Below are positions 7,910-18,546 of a DNA stretch of 60,096 nt, piece by piece (the stretch's first letter is position 1; each line of letters begins with the position of its first letter). The notes below the pieces were generated by a model. The model was not told the DNA's origin. It searched no databases and saw nothing but the letters and a program-made list of their open reading frames with translations. The position numbers and the translations under genes were made by a program. Origin of the DNA: Sharpea porci (GTDB lineage Bacteria > Bacillota_I > Bacilli_A > Erysipelotrichales > Coprobacillaceae); contig NZ_VUNM01000010.1 in the NCBI RefSeq assembly GCF_009695655.1, positions 1 to 60,096 of the forward strand. Reading direction: 5' to 3'.

Positions 7910-8803
7910 ATGTTATTAAGTGATAAACTAACGAATAAAGTTGATTTTTCTAAAAGTGAAATTGTGATTGCTGATTTTATTATTCAATTAGGAGAAAAAA
8001 TAAAAAATTATTCAGCAAGGAGTATTGCCAAAGAAACCTATACGTCACCAGCAACAGTCTTAAATTTATGTAAGAAAACTGGAATTGAAGGTTTTGATAA
8101 TTTTAAGAAGGCTTATTTATGTGAAATTGAGTATTTAAATCAGCAATTTGGGAAAGTTGATCCTAATTTTCCTTTTGATCCAGGAGATACTATTTTTAAA
8201 ATAGCTAATAAAATGAGCTCTTTATATGAAGAAACAATTAAAGATACGTTATCTTTATTACATCATGATTTATTTCAAAAAGCTGTTCAATTATTAAATG
8301 ATAATAACAATATTCATATTTATTCATATGGAACAGCTTTAAATATAGCAGAATCATTTAAAGAAAAAATGATGAAAATAGGAAAGAATGTATATATTAC
8401 TAATAATTTAAATTATCAACGTTATGAAGTAAATTGTATTCCTAAAGGGGATTGTGTGATTTTTATTTCTTATTCTGGAGAAACCAAGCCACTTATCAAT
8501 ATGGCAAAAACATGTCAAAAGAAAAATATTCCTTTTTTAAGTTTAACTTCTTTTGGAGAAAATACGTTAAGTCAAATGAGTAATGCTAAATTATATATTT
8601 CTACAAGAGAAAATTTAAAGCATAATATTGCAAATTTTAATAGTAATTTATCTATTTATTTTTTATTGGATTTGTTGTATGCTTCTTATTTTTCTTTAGA
8701 TTATGAAAATAATTATAATAAAAAATTACAATTTACATCTAAATCAGAAAGTACAAGACATTCTTCAAATCCAATATTGATGGATGAATCTAAACAGTGT
8801 TAA
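7910..8803 (+). CDS. RpiR/MurR-family regulator with SIS domain
   Basis: Transcription regulator of 297 residues. An N-terminal HTH_6 domain (about 1-75, with SARSIAKETYTSPATVLNLCKKTG as the helix-turn-helix) is followed by a sugar-isomerase (SIS) effector domain (about 110-235), including the loop FISYSGETKPLI that in this family binds phosphosugars. Start: ATG 9 nt behind AAAGGATG. It precedes a GH1 6-phospho-beta-glucosidase and a PTS EIIC on the same strand, so it likely senses the phosphorylated sugar those genes handle. Codon use is extremely AT-rich, as in the rest of this island. Whether it activates or represses cannot be read from the sequence. Confidence 0.88.
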   Translation: MLLSDKLTNKVDFSKSEIVIADFIIQLGEKIKNYSARSIAKETYTSPATVLNLCKKTGIEGFDNFKKAYLCEIEYLNQQFGKVDPNFPFDPGDTIFKIANKMSSLYEETIKDTLSLLHHDLFQKAVQLLNDNNNIHIYSYGTALNIAESFKEKMMKIGKNVYITNNLNYQRYEVNCIPKGDCVIFISYSGETKPLINMAKTCQKKNIPFLSLTSFGENTLSQMSNAKLYISTRENLKHNIANFNSNLSIYFLLDLLYASYFSLDYENNYNKKLQFTSKSESTRHSSNPILMDESKQC

Positions 8804-8867
8804 ATAATAAAAAGCATTTAATTCCAAAATTTTTAAACATTGTTAAAAACGAAAGCTATTCAATTAT

Positions 8868-8913
8868 AAAAGCCTTTCTTCTATGTTTTAATAACCATAG
8901 AAGGAGGGCTTTT
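8868..8913 (+). promoter_or_regulatory. Hairpin that buries the Shine-Dalgarno of the next gene
   Basis: Arms 8868-8885 and 8896-8913 form an 18-bp RNA helix, continuous if two G-U pairs are allowed, with a 10-nt loop. The 3' arm contains AAGGAGGG, the Shine-Dalgarno of the GH1 gene that starts at 8917, and ends in TTTTT. The structure could therefore stop transcription, block translation, or both. A regulator or RNA that opens it would be needed for expression. Confidence 0.75.
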
Positions 8914-8916
8914 TAA

Positions 8917-10323
<1,407 letters not shown>

Positions 10324-10332
10324 GAGGAGAAA

Positions 10333-11619
10333 ATGATGAATAGTTTTTTAGATAAAATGGGTGAAAAATTGATGCCATTTGCATCTAAAATAAGTACAAA
10401 TCGTTATTTAAATGCGATTAAAGAAGGTTTCTTTGGCGTAATGCCAGTTATTATTGTTGGTTCTTTATTCTTACTTTTTACAAGTATTCCTATTAATGGT
10501 TATAGTGAATTTATGACAGGACTTTTAGGGAAAAATTGGAGTCAAATATTTATGGTTCCTTATCGTATGAGTTATGGAATCATGTCTATTTATGTAGTTG
10601 TAGGAATTGCGCGCTCTCTTGCACAGTTTTATAAAGTAGATACAAGAGAGTCAGTAGTTATATCATTTATTGCTATCTTCATGTTAACACCTGTTTTAGT
10701 AACAGAAGATGGATTAAAAGGGTTACCCCTTGATAATTTTAGTGCATCAGGATTATTTTTAGCAATTATTACAACTTGTTTAGCAGTAGAAATCTTTAGA
10801 TTTGTTGTTCAAAAAGGATGGACAATTAAATTACCGGATGCAGTACCTAAAAATGTGGCTAAACCATTTGAAGCTTTAATTCCAGTAGCTATTATCTTTA
10901 TTGTTTTTAACTTTGTAAGAATTGGTTTTGAAATGACAAGTTTCAAAAGCGCACAAAATTTCATTTTTACAATGTTACAACAACCATTGCAATCTATTGG
11001 TAGTACATTACCAGCTACAATTTTAGTTTTATTAATAGAATCAATTTTATGGATTTTTGGTTTACATGGATCAAGTATTGTTTCTTCAGTAATGAATCCT
11101 ATTTGGAGATCATTATCTGCTGAAAACGCTGCGGCAATTGAACTTGGAAAGGCTGCTACACATATTGTCAATTATCAATTTATTGCTAATTTTGTTAAAT
11201 TAGGAGGAACTGCAGCTACTTTAGGATTAGCACTTGTGATTGTTTTTACTGCTAAATCATCTAGATATAAAGCTTTGGGTAAATTATCATTAATTCCTTC
11301 ATTATTTAATATTAATGAACCACTGATTTTTGGTATGCCAATTGTTTTAAATCCAATTATGGCTATTCCATTTGTGATTGCTAATATTACAATGGCGATT
11401 GTCACTTATGCTTCTACATATATTGGATTAGTCCCAGTAAGTATTGGGGTTGAAGTTCCTTGGACAACACCACCAATTATTTCAGGTTTCATTTTATGTG
11501 GTATAAGAGGAGCTCTATTACAAATTGTATTATTACTTATCTCTATGGCTATTTATTATCCATTCTTTAAAATGGTAGATAAACAAGAAGTTAAAAAAGA
11601 ATCTATTGAAAAGGCATAA
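10333..11619 (+). CDS. PTS EIIC, lactose/cellobiose family
   Basis: Integral membrane transport subunit of 428 residues with about ten hydrophobic segments and the family pattern of CelB-type EIIC proteins (N-terminal amphipathic MNSFLDKMGEKLMPFASKI, internal LIESILWIFGLHGSS, and FNINEPLIFGMPIVLNP). It follows the GH1 gene by 9 nt with RBS AGGAGGAG. EIIC needs EIIA and EIIB to phosphorylate its sugar. No such gene lies in the island, so this permease must borrow them from elsewhere or transport differently. A terminator hairpin spans its stop region. Confidence 0.9.
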   Translation: MMNSFLDKMGEKLMPFASKISTNRYLNAIKEGFFGVMPVIIVGSLFLLFTSIPINGYSEFMTGLLGKNWSQIFMVPYRMSYGIMSIYVVVGIARSLAQFYKVDTRESVVISFIAIFMLTPVLVTEDGLKGLPLDNFSASGLFLAIITTCLAVEIFRFVVQKGWTIKLPDAVPKNVAKPFEALIPVAIIFIVFNFVRIGFEMTSFKSAQNFIFTMLQQPLQSIGSTLPATILVLLIESILWIFGLHGSSIVSSVMNPIWRSLSAENAAAIELGKAATHIVNYQFIANFVKLGGTAATLGLALVIVFTAKSSRYKALGKLSLIPSLFNINEPLIFGMPIVLNPIMAIPFVIANITMAIVTYASTYIGLVPVSIGVEVPWTTPPIISGFILCGIRGALLQIVLLLISMAIYYPFFKMVDKQEVKKESIEKA

Positions 11620-11633
11620 TTGCCTTTTCTTTA
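11608..11633 (+). terminator. Hairpin terminator or attenuator after EIIC
   Basis: GAAAAGGCA (11608-11616) pairs perfectly with TGCCTTTTC (11621-11629), followed by TTTAAT. The stop codon is in the loop. It would reduce expression of the downstream peptidase, AEC and yitT genes relative to the sugar genes. Confidence 0.7.
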
Positions 11634-11649
11634 ATATAGGGGGAAAAAA

Positions 11650-12765
11650 ATGTTATATAAATACGAAGAAGATTATGTTGAAAAAGAAAATAAGTATTCT
11701 GTAGAACTTTTAAAACAGTTAGCAGCTATTCCAGCCCCTTCTTATCATGAAGAAAAAAGAGCTCGATTCTGTAAACAGTGGTTTGAAGAAAGAGGCATTG
11801 ATGCAAAAATCGATAAGATGAATAATGTAGTGATTAAGATGTTTGATGAGAATCAAGATATTGCGGTATTTTGTGGTCATCTTGATGTTGTTTTTGCTGA
11901 TAGGGAGCTATTAAAAATAACACAAAAAGGGCATTATTTATATGGACCAGGAGTAGGAGATGATACAGCCAATGTTGTTCATTTAATGCAAGTGATTCAT
12001 TATATTCACCTTCATCATTTACATGGAAAGACAGGTGTTTTATTTGTTTTAAATACGTGTGAAGAAGGATTAGGAAATTCTAATGGGTGTCGCTATATTG
12101 TTGAACAGTATAAAAACCGTATTAAATCATTTATTTCTTTTGATGGATATTTGAATCAGTGTACAAACAGTGCTGTAGGTTCTAAACGTTATCGTTTGAC
12201 TGTTCATTGTCAAGGAGGACATTCTTATGCTGATTTTGGTAAAGAAAATGCTATTGAAACTTTAAGTAAAATTATGTATGAATTAAGTCATCAACAAATA
12301 CCACAAGAAGCTAAAACAACTTATAATTTTGGAAAAATAGAAGGTGGAACAACAATCAATGCAATTGCTTCTAAAGCTACATTACTTTATGAATATCGTT
12401 CTTCTATGCAAAGCTGTTTAGATATCATGGAGAAACAATTTCAAGAAATTGTTTCTCATTATTCAAATGTAGAAATTGAAATTTTAGGAGTAAGACCAGG
12501 AAATGGTTTATTAAATCGAGAGAAATTTGAAAAATTTACAGATCATAATATAAAATTGATTAAAGAATATTATTTAGGTGATGTAGAAAAATGTGCTAAT
12601 GGTACAGATTCAAATATTCCTTTATCTTATGGAATATGCGCTAATACGATTGGAACTTTAATGGGAGAAAAAGCACATACTTATGATGAATGGATTGATT
12701 TAGATTCTTATAAAATAGGTTTTAAAGTTATGATGAATATTATTTTAGAATATTTTAGGGATTAA
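11650..12765 (+). CDS. M20-family metallopeptidase/deacylase
   Basis: Zinc-dependent hydrolase of 371 residues in the ArgE/DapE/carboxypeptidase family. Metal and catalytic residues are visible in order: CGHLDVV (His77, Asp79), GVGDDTAN (Asp104), CEEG (Glu138-Glu139), and a C-terminal GEKAHTYDEW carrying the last metal ligand. A dimerisation lid domain lies between (about 180-290). It sits between a sugar EIIC and an AEC carrier. Substrate is unknown: a dipeptide or N-acylated amino acid would fit the family. The following transporter starts 1 nt after its stop, so the two probably act together. Confidence 0.87.
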   Translation: MLYKYEEDYVEKENKYSVELLKQLAAIPAPSYHEEKRARFCKQWFEERGIDAKIDKMNNVVIKMFDENQDIAVFCGHLDVVFADRELLKITQKGHYLYGPGVGDDTANVVHLMQVIHYIHLHHLHGKTGVLFVLNTCEEGLGNSNGCRYIVEQYKNRIKSFISFDGYLNQCTNSAVGSKRYRLTVHCQGGHSYADFGKENAIETLSKIMYELSHQQIPQEAKTTYNFGKIEGGTTINAIASKATLLYEYRSSMQSCLDIMEKQFQEIVSHYSNVEIEILGVRPGNGLLNREKFEKFTDHNIKLIKEYYLGDVEKCANGTDSNIPLSYGICANTIGTLMGEKAHTYDEWIDLDSYKIGFKVMMNIILEYFRD

Positions 12766-12766
12766 A

Positions 12767-13663
12767 ATGAATGTTTATTTAGTAATTAATAAAATTTTAC
12801 AGTTGTTTATGATGATTGTTTTAGGTTTTATTTTAGGAAAAATGAAAGATTTTGATGAGAGCTTTATCGATAAAATGAATCGTTTTGTTTTAAATATAAC
12901 AATGCCTTGTTTAATTATTTCATCTGTAAGTGCCAATAAAAATGGTATTCCCTATCAAGATTTATTTTTATCAATGGTTATTTTAATTATTATATTACCT
13001 ATTTTTGCATATTTATGTTTGAAAATAAGTTCTTTAAAAGATAAATCACTCTATTTATTTATGATAATCTACCCTAATGTAGGTTTCATTGGTTTTCCTC
13101 TATTACAATCATTATTTGGTAAACAATCGCTTTTATTGACAGCTTTAATTAATATGCCTTTTAACCTATCATTGTTTACTTTAGGTGTGATGATTATGTC
13201 AAATAATAAATCATTTCAAATAAAAAAACTCATTACACCAGGAATTATTGCTTCATTGATTGCAGTGTTATTATATATTTTTTCAATATCATTACCTGAA
13301 ACATTGTCACAGCCTATTCAATTGATAGGCAATATGACAACACCATTGGCAATGATTATTATTGGAGCAACGCTTTCTAAATATCCTATCATGGAAATAT
13401 TTCTCGATAAAAAGACTTATTTATTTACAATATTCATTGATTTACTCATTCCAATGATTTTTTCACCGTTAGTTCATTTTTTTATCAAAGATACAATGAT
13501 TCAAGCAATGACGATAATTATTTTAGCGATGCCTGTAGCTAATGGTGCTGTTATCTTTGCGAAAAGATATCACCAAAATGAATTTTTAGCAGCAAAAACA
13601 GTTTTTCTATCAACTTTGTTATCAATTATAACAATACCGGTGGTGGCTCTATGTTTCATTTAA
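12767..13663 (+). CDS. AEC (auxin efflux carrier) family transporter
   Basis: Membrane protein of 298 residues with about ten transmembrane segments and the two-repeat AEC pattern: FVLNITMPCLIISS in the first half, YPNVGFIGFPL in the middle and TTPLAMIIIGATLSKYP in the second. Bacterial AEC members move organic acids, amino acids or dipeptides. It starts 1 nt after the M20 gene and overlaps the yitT start by 13 nt, so translation is probably coupled. A second, frameshifted AEC gene at 53.6-54.5 kb also neighbours a GH1 gene. Confidence 0.9.
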   Translation: MNVYLVINKILQLFMMIVLGFILGKMKDFDESFIDKMNRFVLNITMPCLIISSVSANKNGIPYQDLFLSMVILIIILPIFAYLCLKISSLKDKSLYLFMIIYPNVGFIGFPLLQSLFGKQSLLLTALINMPFNLSLFTLGVMIMSNNKSFQIKKLITPGIIASLIAVLLYIFSISLPETLSQPIQLIGNMTTPLAMIIIGATLSKYPIMEIFLDKKTYLFTIFIDLLIPMIFSPLVHFFIKDTMIQAMTIIILAMPVANGAVIFAKRYHQNEFLAAKTVFLSTLLSIITIPVVALCFI

Positions 13664-14511
13664 ATAAAAAATATTTATTAACATTGATAACTGTTATTTT
13701 ATGTGCTTTTATACAGGCATATGTTATTAAAGTATTTATTCAACCTGCTAATTTATTGTCAAGTGGATTTACAGGAGTTTCGATATTGATTGAAAAAATT
13801 ACATCAACTTATTTTCATTTCTCATTTTCTACTTCTTTAGGAATGATTGTATTAAATGTACCAGTAGCTATCTTATGTTACAAAAGTATTAGTCCAAGGT
13901 TTACATTCTTTTCTTTATTAGAAGTTTTTCTAGCAAGTTTCTTTTTAAAAATAATTCATTTTCCACCTTTTTTTGATGATACTTTGTTGAATGTGATTTT
14001 TGGTGGAACTCTTTATGGATTGATGACGGCAGGTGTTTTAAAAATGAATGCCTCAACAGGAGGAACAGATTTTATTGCATTATATATTTCTAATAAAAAA
14101 GGGAAATCGATTTGGAGCTATGTTTTTATATTTAATTCAATTATATTATTGATTTTTGGATTTCTGTTTGGTTGGATCCATGCGGGATATTCTATTTTAT
14201 TTCAATTTATTTCTACTAGAACAATAGATTCATTTTATCATCGTTATGAACGTGTTACTTTACAGGTAACAACAAAAAAAGCACAAGCTGTGATGAATAA
14301 ATATATTAAAAATTATCGACATGGAATATCATGTGTTGAAGCTATTGGAGGATATAGTCATGAAAAGATGTATTTATTACATACAGTTGTTTCTAGCTAT
14401 GAGGTTTTAGATATTGTAGAGTTAATGAAAACAGTAGATCCTCATATTATTGTTAATGTTATAAAAACTGAAAATTTTTTTGGTGGTTTTTATCGTCCAC
14501 CGATTGATTGA
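13651..14511 (+). CDS. YitT-family membrane protein
   Basis: Protein of 286 residues with five or six hydrophobic segments in the first two thirds (including LMTAGVLKMNASTGGTDFIALYIS, the conserved YitT glycine-rich turn) and a soluble C-terminal DUF2179 domain (about 200-280, VTLQVTTKK ... HGISCVEAIGGYS). The function of the family is unknown; proposals include transport. It is the last gene of the island operon, with a 13-nt overlap with the AEC gene and a terminator right after it. The N-terminal start at ATG 13651 is supported by GGTGG upstream. Confidence 0.87.
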   Translation: MFHLNKKYLLTLITVILCAFIQAYVIKVFIQPANLLSSGFTGVSILIEKITSTYFHFSFSTSLGMIVLNVPVAILCYKSISPRFTFFSLLEVFLASFFLKIIHFPPFFDDTLLNVIFGGTLYGLMTAGVLKMNASTGGTDFIALYISNKKGKSIWSYVFIFNSIILLIFGFLFGWIHAGYSILFQFISTRTIDSFYHRYERVTLQVTTKKAQAVMNKYIKNYRHGISCVEAIGGYSHEKMYLLHTVVSSYEVLDIVELMKTVDPHIIVNVIKTENFFGGFYRPPID

Positions 14512-14513
14512 TT

Positions 14514-14543
14514 AAGGCAATTGAAAGATTGCTTTTTTCTTTT
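14514..14543 (+). terminator. Terminator of the AT-rich island operon
   Basis: AAGGCAAT pairs with ATTGCTTT (one G-U), followed by TTTTCTTTT. It ends the operon just before the IS30 remnant. Confidence 0.75.
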
Positions 14544-14547
14544 GATG

Positions 14548-15398
14548 AATTGTCAAATTAAGTGCAACACGATGTATGTGAGTCTATTTCGTTCATTACT
14601 TCATTTGGGTCTTATAGCCAAGGCATTTTCGTGGCCGATTATTCATCAGTTCAAGATTATGCTTTAGCTCATCTTCATCGGCAAGTGATAGGTCCATTGG
14701 TGTTCTCATTTGTTCCTTTTTGCCTGGCACAGTATGGATTGCAGAAGCAGGTACTGCAATGTAGCGCATTTTCTATATCCTCATAACCGGCGAATTCTTT
14801 TCCGCGGTCGAACGTTATCATCTTGACCATGTCTTCGGGAAAATCTCTTAATGCTTTGATGATAGCCTGGCTGACAATTTCGGCTGGTCTTGTAAAGTTT
14901 CCTTTTCTTCTTAGACGTGCCATTGTGACAGGACCAAGCCTTTTCTGGTGAATCATTCTTTAGATCGTTGATGTGGAAGGAACTTTGTGTGCTGTTTTTC
15001 TATCTGCGATTTGTTCAGGCGACCAGTGATCTTCTATTCTGGATTTCACGTAAGATAGCGTATCCTCACAGGAAATATATTTTCTGCCACAATGATGTTT
15101 TCTGTTTTGATATATTTCCTGGGCTTTCGAAGGGATATACCGGGAATCTCGTTCATTTGTTTGGCTTCGTTTCAATTCTCTGGAAATCGTACTCGGACTT
15201 CTTCCAAGCTGCTTCGCTATTTCACGAATCGATACGTCAGAAGAAGAAAGTAAAGATATGATTGTTCTCTCATTTATGTTAAGATGGTTGTAGTTCATGG
15301 GATTCTCCTTGATAAATGTTTGTTTTGTCACTCACATTTTATCATTGAACCCATGGACTTCTTTTATTCTTATAGGCTGTTGCACTTATTATAATAAT
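14548..15398 (-). mobile_element. Degenerate IS30-family element
   Basis: The ends are marked by AAGTGCAACA at 14560-14569 and its inverted copy TGTTGCACTT at 15378-15387. The only gene is a broken transposase on the minus strand. The element is shorter than a typical IS30 (about 1.1 kb) because of an internal deletion. Confidence 0.75.
14558..15298 (-). pseudogene. IS30-family transposase, frameshifted and deleted
   Basis: The 5' part reads a canonical IS30 N-terminus: NERTIISLL, helix-turn-helix IREIAKQLGRSPSTISREL and HWSPEQIADR. A stop/frameshift occurs near 14957, after PSTSTI. The 3' part resumes with MIHQKRLGPVTMARLRRKGN, then the catalytic ITFDRGKEF, and CARQKGTNENTNG carrying the last acidic residue. 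Sequence between RPAE and IVSQAIIKAL that normally holds the first catalytic Asp is missing. Two more frameshifts precede NEVMNEIDSHTSCCT at the C-terminus. It cannot make active transposase. Confidence 0.85.
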
Positions 15399-15463
15399 TT
15401 ATCGATACAATAAAGGAGCTCACCAGACGAAAAGGAGCTCCCATATGAATTATTAACATTTAG

Positions 15464-15802
15464 ATGAAAAAAGCACTAATTGATATTTTATACCAACTTC
15501 ACTGCTCGATGAGAGAGATTGGAAGGCGTCTCAATATCTCTCATTCTACTGTTTCCAGATATCTCAATAATGTTCATAAATAGAAATCAATACCTAATAT
15601 TCATGTTAAATATAAAGACTTTATCGATTATCTTCTCAAAAATTATGACTGGAGAGTCAACTCGATTGAGACATGTGTCTACAAATTTAAAAAATATCAT
15701 CCAACTAAACCGTCAGTAAGTACTCAACAGGTTTACATTTGGATCAACGACGAAAAAGTTGAGAAGAGCAAAGGAAAACTCCAGGAGCAAGCACAACAAT
15801 AA
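15464..15802 (+). pseudogene. IS21 IstA-like fragment with in-frame stop
   Basis: From ATG 15464 the frame reads MKKALIDILYQ and a helix-turn-helix REIGRRLNISHSTVSRYL. After an in-frame TAG at codon 39 it continues with KYKDFIDYLLKNYDW and QVYIWINDEKV before ending at 15802. The order HTH, then a second DNA-binding-like region, resembles the N-terminus of IS21 IstA. The catalytic domain and IstB are absent. A duplicated AAAGGAGCTC lies just upstream (about 15412-15440). Confidence 0.45.
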
Positions 15803-15846
15803 AAAAACAAGGCCAAATCTAATTGACCTTGCTTGGTAGTTGTTTT

Positions 15847-15884
15847 GGATATTTCCACTGTCTACTTGACAGGGGTCATATCAT
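15847..15884 (+). repeat. 38-bp direct repeat, right copy
   Basis: Identical to 7791-7828. It lies about 45 bp beyond the IstA-like fragment and is likely the right end of the same IS type. Together the two copies bracket the AT-rich island. Confidence 0.9.
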
Positions 15885-15923
15885 ATCATTACTAGTGTTT
15901 CCTATACTACATTTTATATGTTT

Positions 15924-17849
15924 TTAGTGAATTAATTTAGCTGCAATGTATCCTTCGTGTACAGCATCAAAAATTTGACGAACACGTTTAGCATCACCAA
16001 CATTAAATACTTGCATATCTGTTTCTTCTTCTAACTTTGTATAGATAGAGTTATCTGGAACGAAACCTGCTGCAATAACTACATTATCACAAGCTACATT
16101 TTGTTCATTACCATAACGGTCTGTTAAGACAATAGTATGATTCCCTACTTCAATTAATCTTAAACCTGTTTTAATTTCAATATCTGTTTGTGAGATTGCA
16201 ATAGAGTATGCTTGGCATGCATTCGTCTTTTGTGCTAAGAAATGATCAGTCATTTCTACAATGATTACTTTTTTACCTTCAGCTTTTAATTCCAGTGCTG
16301 TTTCTGCACCAGTGATACCTCCACCAATAACAACAACTGTATTACCATCAACTTTTTCTCCACCTAAATAATCCATTGCGTTTACTACCATTTGACTATC
16401 AATATTTATGGCTTTAATTTTTCTAGAAACACCACCAGTGGCAGCAATACATACATCATAATTACCTGCAACGATTTCTTCATATGTTGCTTCTTTATTA
16501 ATAACTGTAATATTCTTATGTGCGTCAATATGATCTTTATAATATGAAATTAAACGGCGAATATTCTTTTTGTTTTCTGGTTTTGCCGCTTCAATCATCG
16601 CACCACCAAATTCGCGTTTTTCATAAATCGTTACTTTATGACCATTATTTGCAGCTGTTAAAGCAGCTTCACATCCAGCTGGTCCTGCTCCAATAACAAC
16701 AACATTTCTTGGATTAGTTGTATTAATTGTTTCTCTTTCAAATTTATATAAACCTGGATTAACTGTACAATGAATAGCTGTATGATTTAATAAACCTCTA
16801 TCTAAGCAGCCAATTAAACAGTTAATACATGGTTTAATTTCACTTGCTTGACCATACTCAGCTTTAATAGCCCAATGTGGATCTGCTAATTGAGAACGAC
16901 CTAAAGCAACAAATTCACCGCAACCATTTTTCAACAATTCTTCTGCTTCATCAGGTGTAAAAACATTATGACCTACAAAGACTGGAATATTAACTGCATC
17001 AGCAATTTTTTTACAGTCAGCACCATTGAAACAGTTAGGCTTTAAGAATTCCATTGCAGCAGTTGCATGAGTACCAGCCATAACGTTGATATAAGATACT
17101 CCTTCTTTTTCTAATGCTTTCGCAACTTCTATTGTTTCATCTAATGTAATTCCTTCTGGTTCCCAGTCAACTGTACTTAATTTAACACCAATTGGGAAAT
17201 CAGGACCACATTTTTTCTTCATATCTCTTACCATTTCAATTAATAAGCGCATACGATTATGTAATGATCCACCATACATATCTGTTCTATGATTATCATG
17301 TGGTGATAAGAAGTTTGTTGGAATACATCCAGCTGCACCATGAATTTCTACAACATCAAAACCTGCATGTCTACATCTTAATGCAGCATCACCAAATTTT
17401 GAAACTAAGTCATGAATTTCATCTACAGATAATTCTCTCGGTAATTTAGCACCTGCTTCATACCATGGTTCAAAAGTGATTGGAGATGCACCGATAACGT
17501 CTGCACTACCAACGAAACCAGCATCACGACCTGGATGAGCTAACTGTATACCAGCTGCAGCACCATGCATTTTTAATGCATCAGATAACTGTGATAAACC
17601 TGAAACGAATTCATCACCATCAGCACGCAAACCACAAGATGTCATTGGAACAGGAGTTGCGTTATCCATAAAAATTAAGCCAGCACCACCTTCAGCCGCG
17701 TCAACATATGCTTGAATCTGGCGTGAACTTACTGAACCATCAGGATTTCCTAAATAAGTTCCCATTGAATTACGAACAATTCTGTTTTTAAGCACAACAT
17801 TACCAATTTTTCCTTTTTTAAATAAATTAGGATAATATTTGTTTTTCAT
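15924..17849 (-). CDS. NADH:flavin/2-enoate reductase family oxidoreductase
   Basis: Flavo-iron-sulfur enzyme of 641 residues in the Old Yellow Enzyme/2,4-dienoyl-CoA reductase/BaiCD family, which reduce alpha,beta-unsaturated carbonyl compounds. An FMN barrel fills about 1-335 (GIQLAHPGRD, EIHGAAGCIPTNFLSPHDN). A [4Fe-4S] motif C-x2-C-x3-C-x11-C (CINCLIGC and a later Cys) follows near 340-360. FAD-binding VVVIGAGPAGCEAA (about 380) and NAD-binding TVVVIGGGITGAETA complete it. The start is set at 17849 because GGAGGAG lies 6 nt upstream; an ATG at 17864 would begin inside that RBS. It is divergent from a TetR regulator. The substrate is unknown; family members act on bile acids, cinnamate and enoates. 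Confidence 0.88.
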   Translation of the reverse strand: MKNKYYPNLFKKGKIGNVVLKNRIVRNSMGTYLGNPDGSVSSRQIQAYVDAAEGGAGLIFMDNATPVPMTSCGLRADGDEFVSGLSQLSDALKMHGAAAGIQLAHPGRDAGFVGSADVIGASPITFEPWYEAGAKLPRELSVDEIHDLVSKFGDAALRCRHAGFDVVEIHGAAGCIPTNFLSPHDNHRTDMYGGSLHNRMRLLIEMVRDMKKKCGPDFPIGVKLSTVDWEPEGITLDETIEVAKALEKEGVSYINVMAGTHATAAMEFLKPNCFNGADCKKIADAVNIPVFVGHNVFTPDEAEELLKNGCGEFVALGRSQLADPHWAIKAEYGQASEIKPCINCLIGCLDRGLLNHTAIHCTVNPGLYKFERETINTTNPRNVVVIGAGPAGCEAALTAANNGHKVTIYEKREFGGAMIEAAKPENKKNIRRLISYYKDHIDAHKNITVINKEATYEEIVAGNYDVCIAATGGVSRKIKAINIDSQMVVNAMDYLGGEKVDGNTVVVIGGGITGAETALELKAEGKKVIIVEMTDHFLAQKTNACQAYSIAISQTDIEIKTGLRLIEVGNHTIVLTDRYGNEQNVACDNVVIAAGFVPDNSIYTKLEEETDMQVFNVGDAKRVRQIFDAVHEGYIAAKLIH

Positions 17850-17932
17850 ATTTTTCTCCTCCATCTTATATCATATAGATTAAATTATGATATAATCCTC
17901 ATAAGAAAAAAATCACAAGAAAAAAGAAAAAA

Positions 17933-17946
17933 GTTGCTTAAGCAAC
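17933..17946. promoter_or_regulatory. Palindromic operator for the TetR regulator
   Basis: GTTGCTTAAGCAAC is a perfect 14-bp palindrome placed between the divergent oxidoreductase and TetR genes, with a half copy (AGTTGC) at about 17960. Size and position suit a TetR dimer. Confidence 0.6.
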
Positions 17947-17973
17947 AAAAATAGAAAGAAAGTTGCAAAATAT

Positions 17974-18546
17974 ATGAAAGAAGATTTACGTGTTATAAAA
18001 ACTAAAGATAATATAAAAAAGAGTATGCTTCATCTCCTTAAAAAATATCCATTTAAAGATATTACTATGTCCATGCTGGTAGATGAATGTCGCATTAATA
18101 AAACAACATTCTATCGTCATTATTCAGATAAATATGACTTAATTGAAAAGATTTCTAAAGATTATATATCCTTATTTAGTAAAGCAAGTTCAAACTTTGA
18201 AAATGGGATCAATGTACATAATATTGATTGTTTAATTCAATTCTTTGATGATAATAAAGATGGACTTTTAATTTTAGAATCAAAAAAACTACCCATTAAT
18301 ATATTTGAAGATATGCATACTATCATGACATTAGACCTCTGCACATATTTCAAAAAATCTATTAATCAGGATGATTTAATTAAACTATATGCATCTCTTA
18401 TTTCAAATAATATCTTAACAACCATTAAATGGTACCATAAAAACTATTTAAATTTTGAAAGAAATCAGATTATTCAAATTGTTTTACAAACCGTTGAAAC
18501 AGGACTTGAACAATCAATCACTGCTATCATGAAAGGCCAAAAATAA
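17974..18546 (+). CDS. TetR/AcrR-family regulator
   Basis: Regulator of 190 residues. The N-terminal helix-turn-helix (about 10-60) has the TetR signature KYPFKDITMSMLVDECRINKTTFYRHYSDKYDLIEKI; the C-terminal part is an all-helical effector domain resembling the DhaS/TetR_C_33 type. ATG start with GAAAG upstream. It is divergent from the enoate-reductase-like gene and the space between holds a perfect palindrome, so it most likely represses that enzyme until its substrate appears. No other target is evident. Confidence 0.87.
   Translation: MKEDLRVIKTKDNIKKSMLHLLKKYPFKDITMSMLVDECRINKTTFYRHYSDKYDLIEKISKDYISLFSKASSNFENGINVHNIDCLIQFFDDNKDGLLILESKKLPINIFEDMHTIMTLDLCTYFKKSINQDDLIKLYASLISNNILTTIKWYHKNYLNFERNQIIQIVLQTVETGLEQSITAIMKGQK

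Noticed and set aside
15412-15440. Duplicated AAAGGAGCTC as a regulatory element
   Set aside because: It lies in decayed IS sequence and is most easily explained as part of the lost element end.
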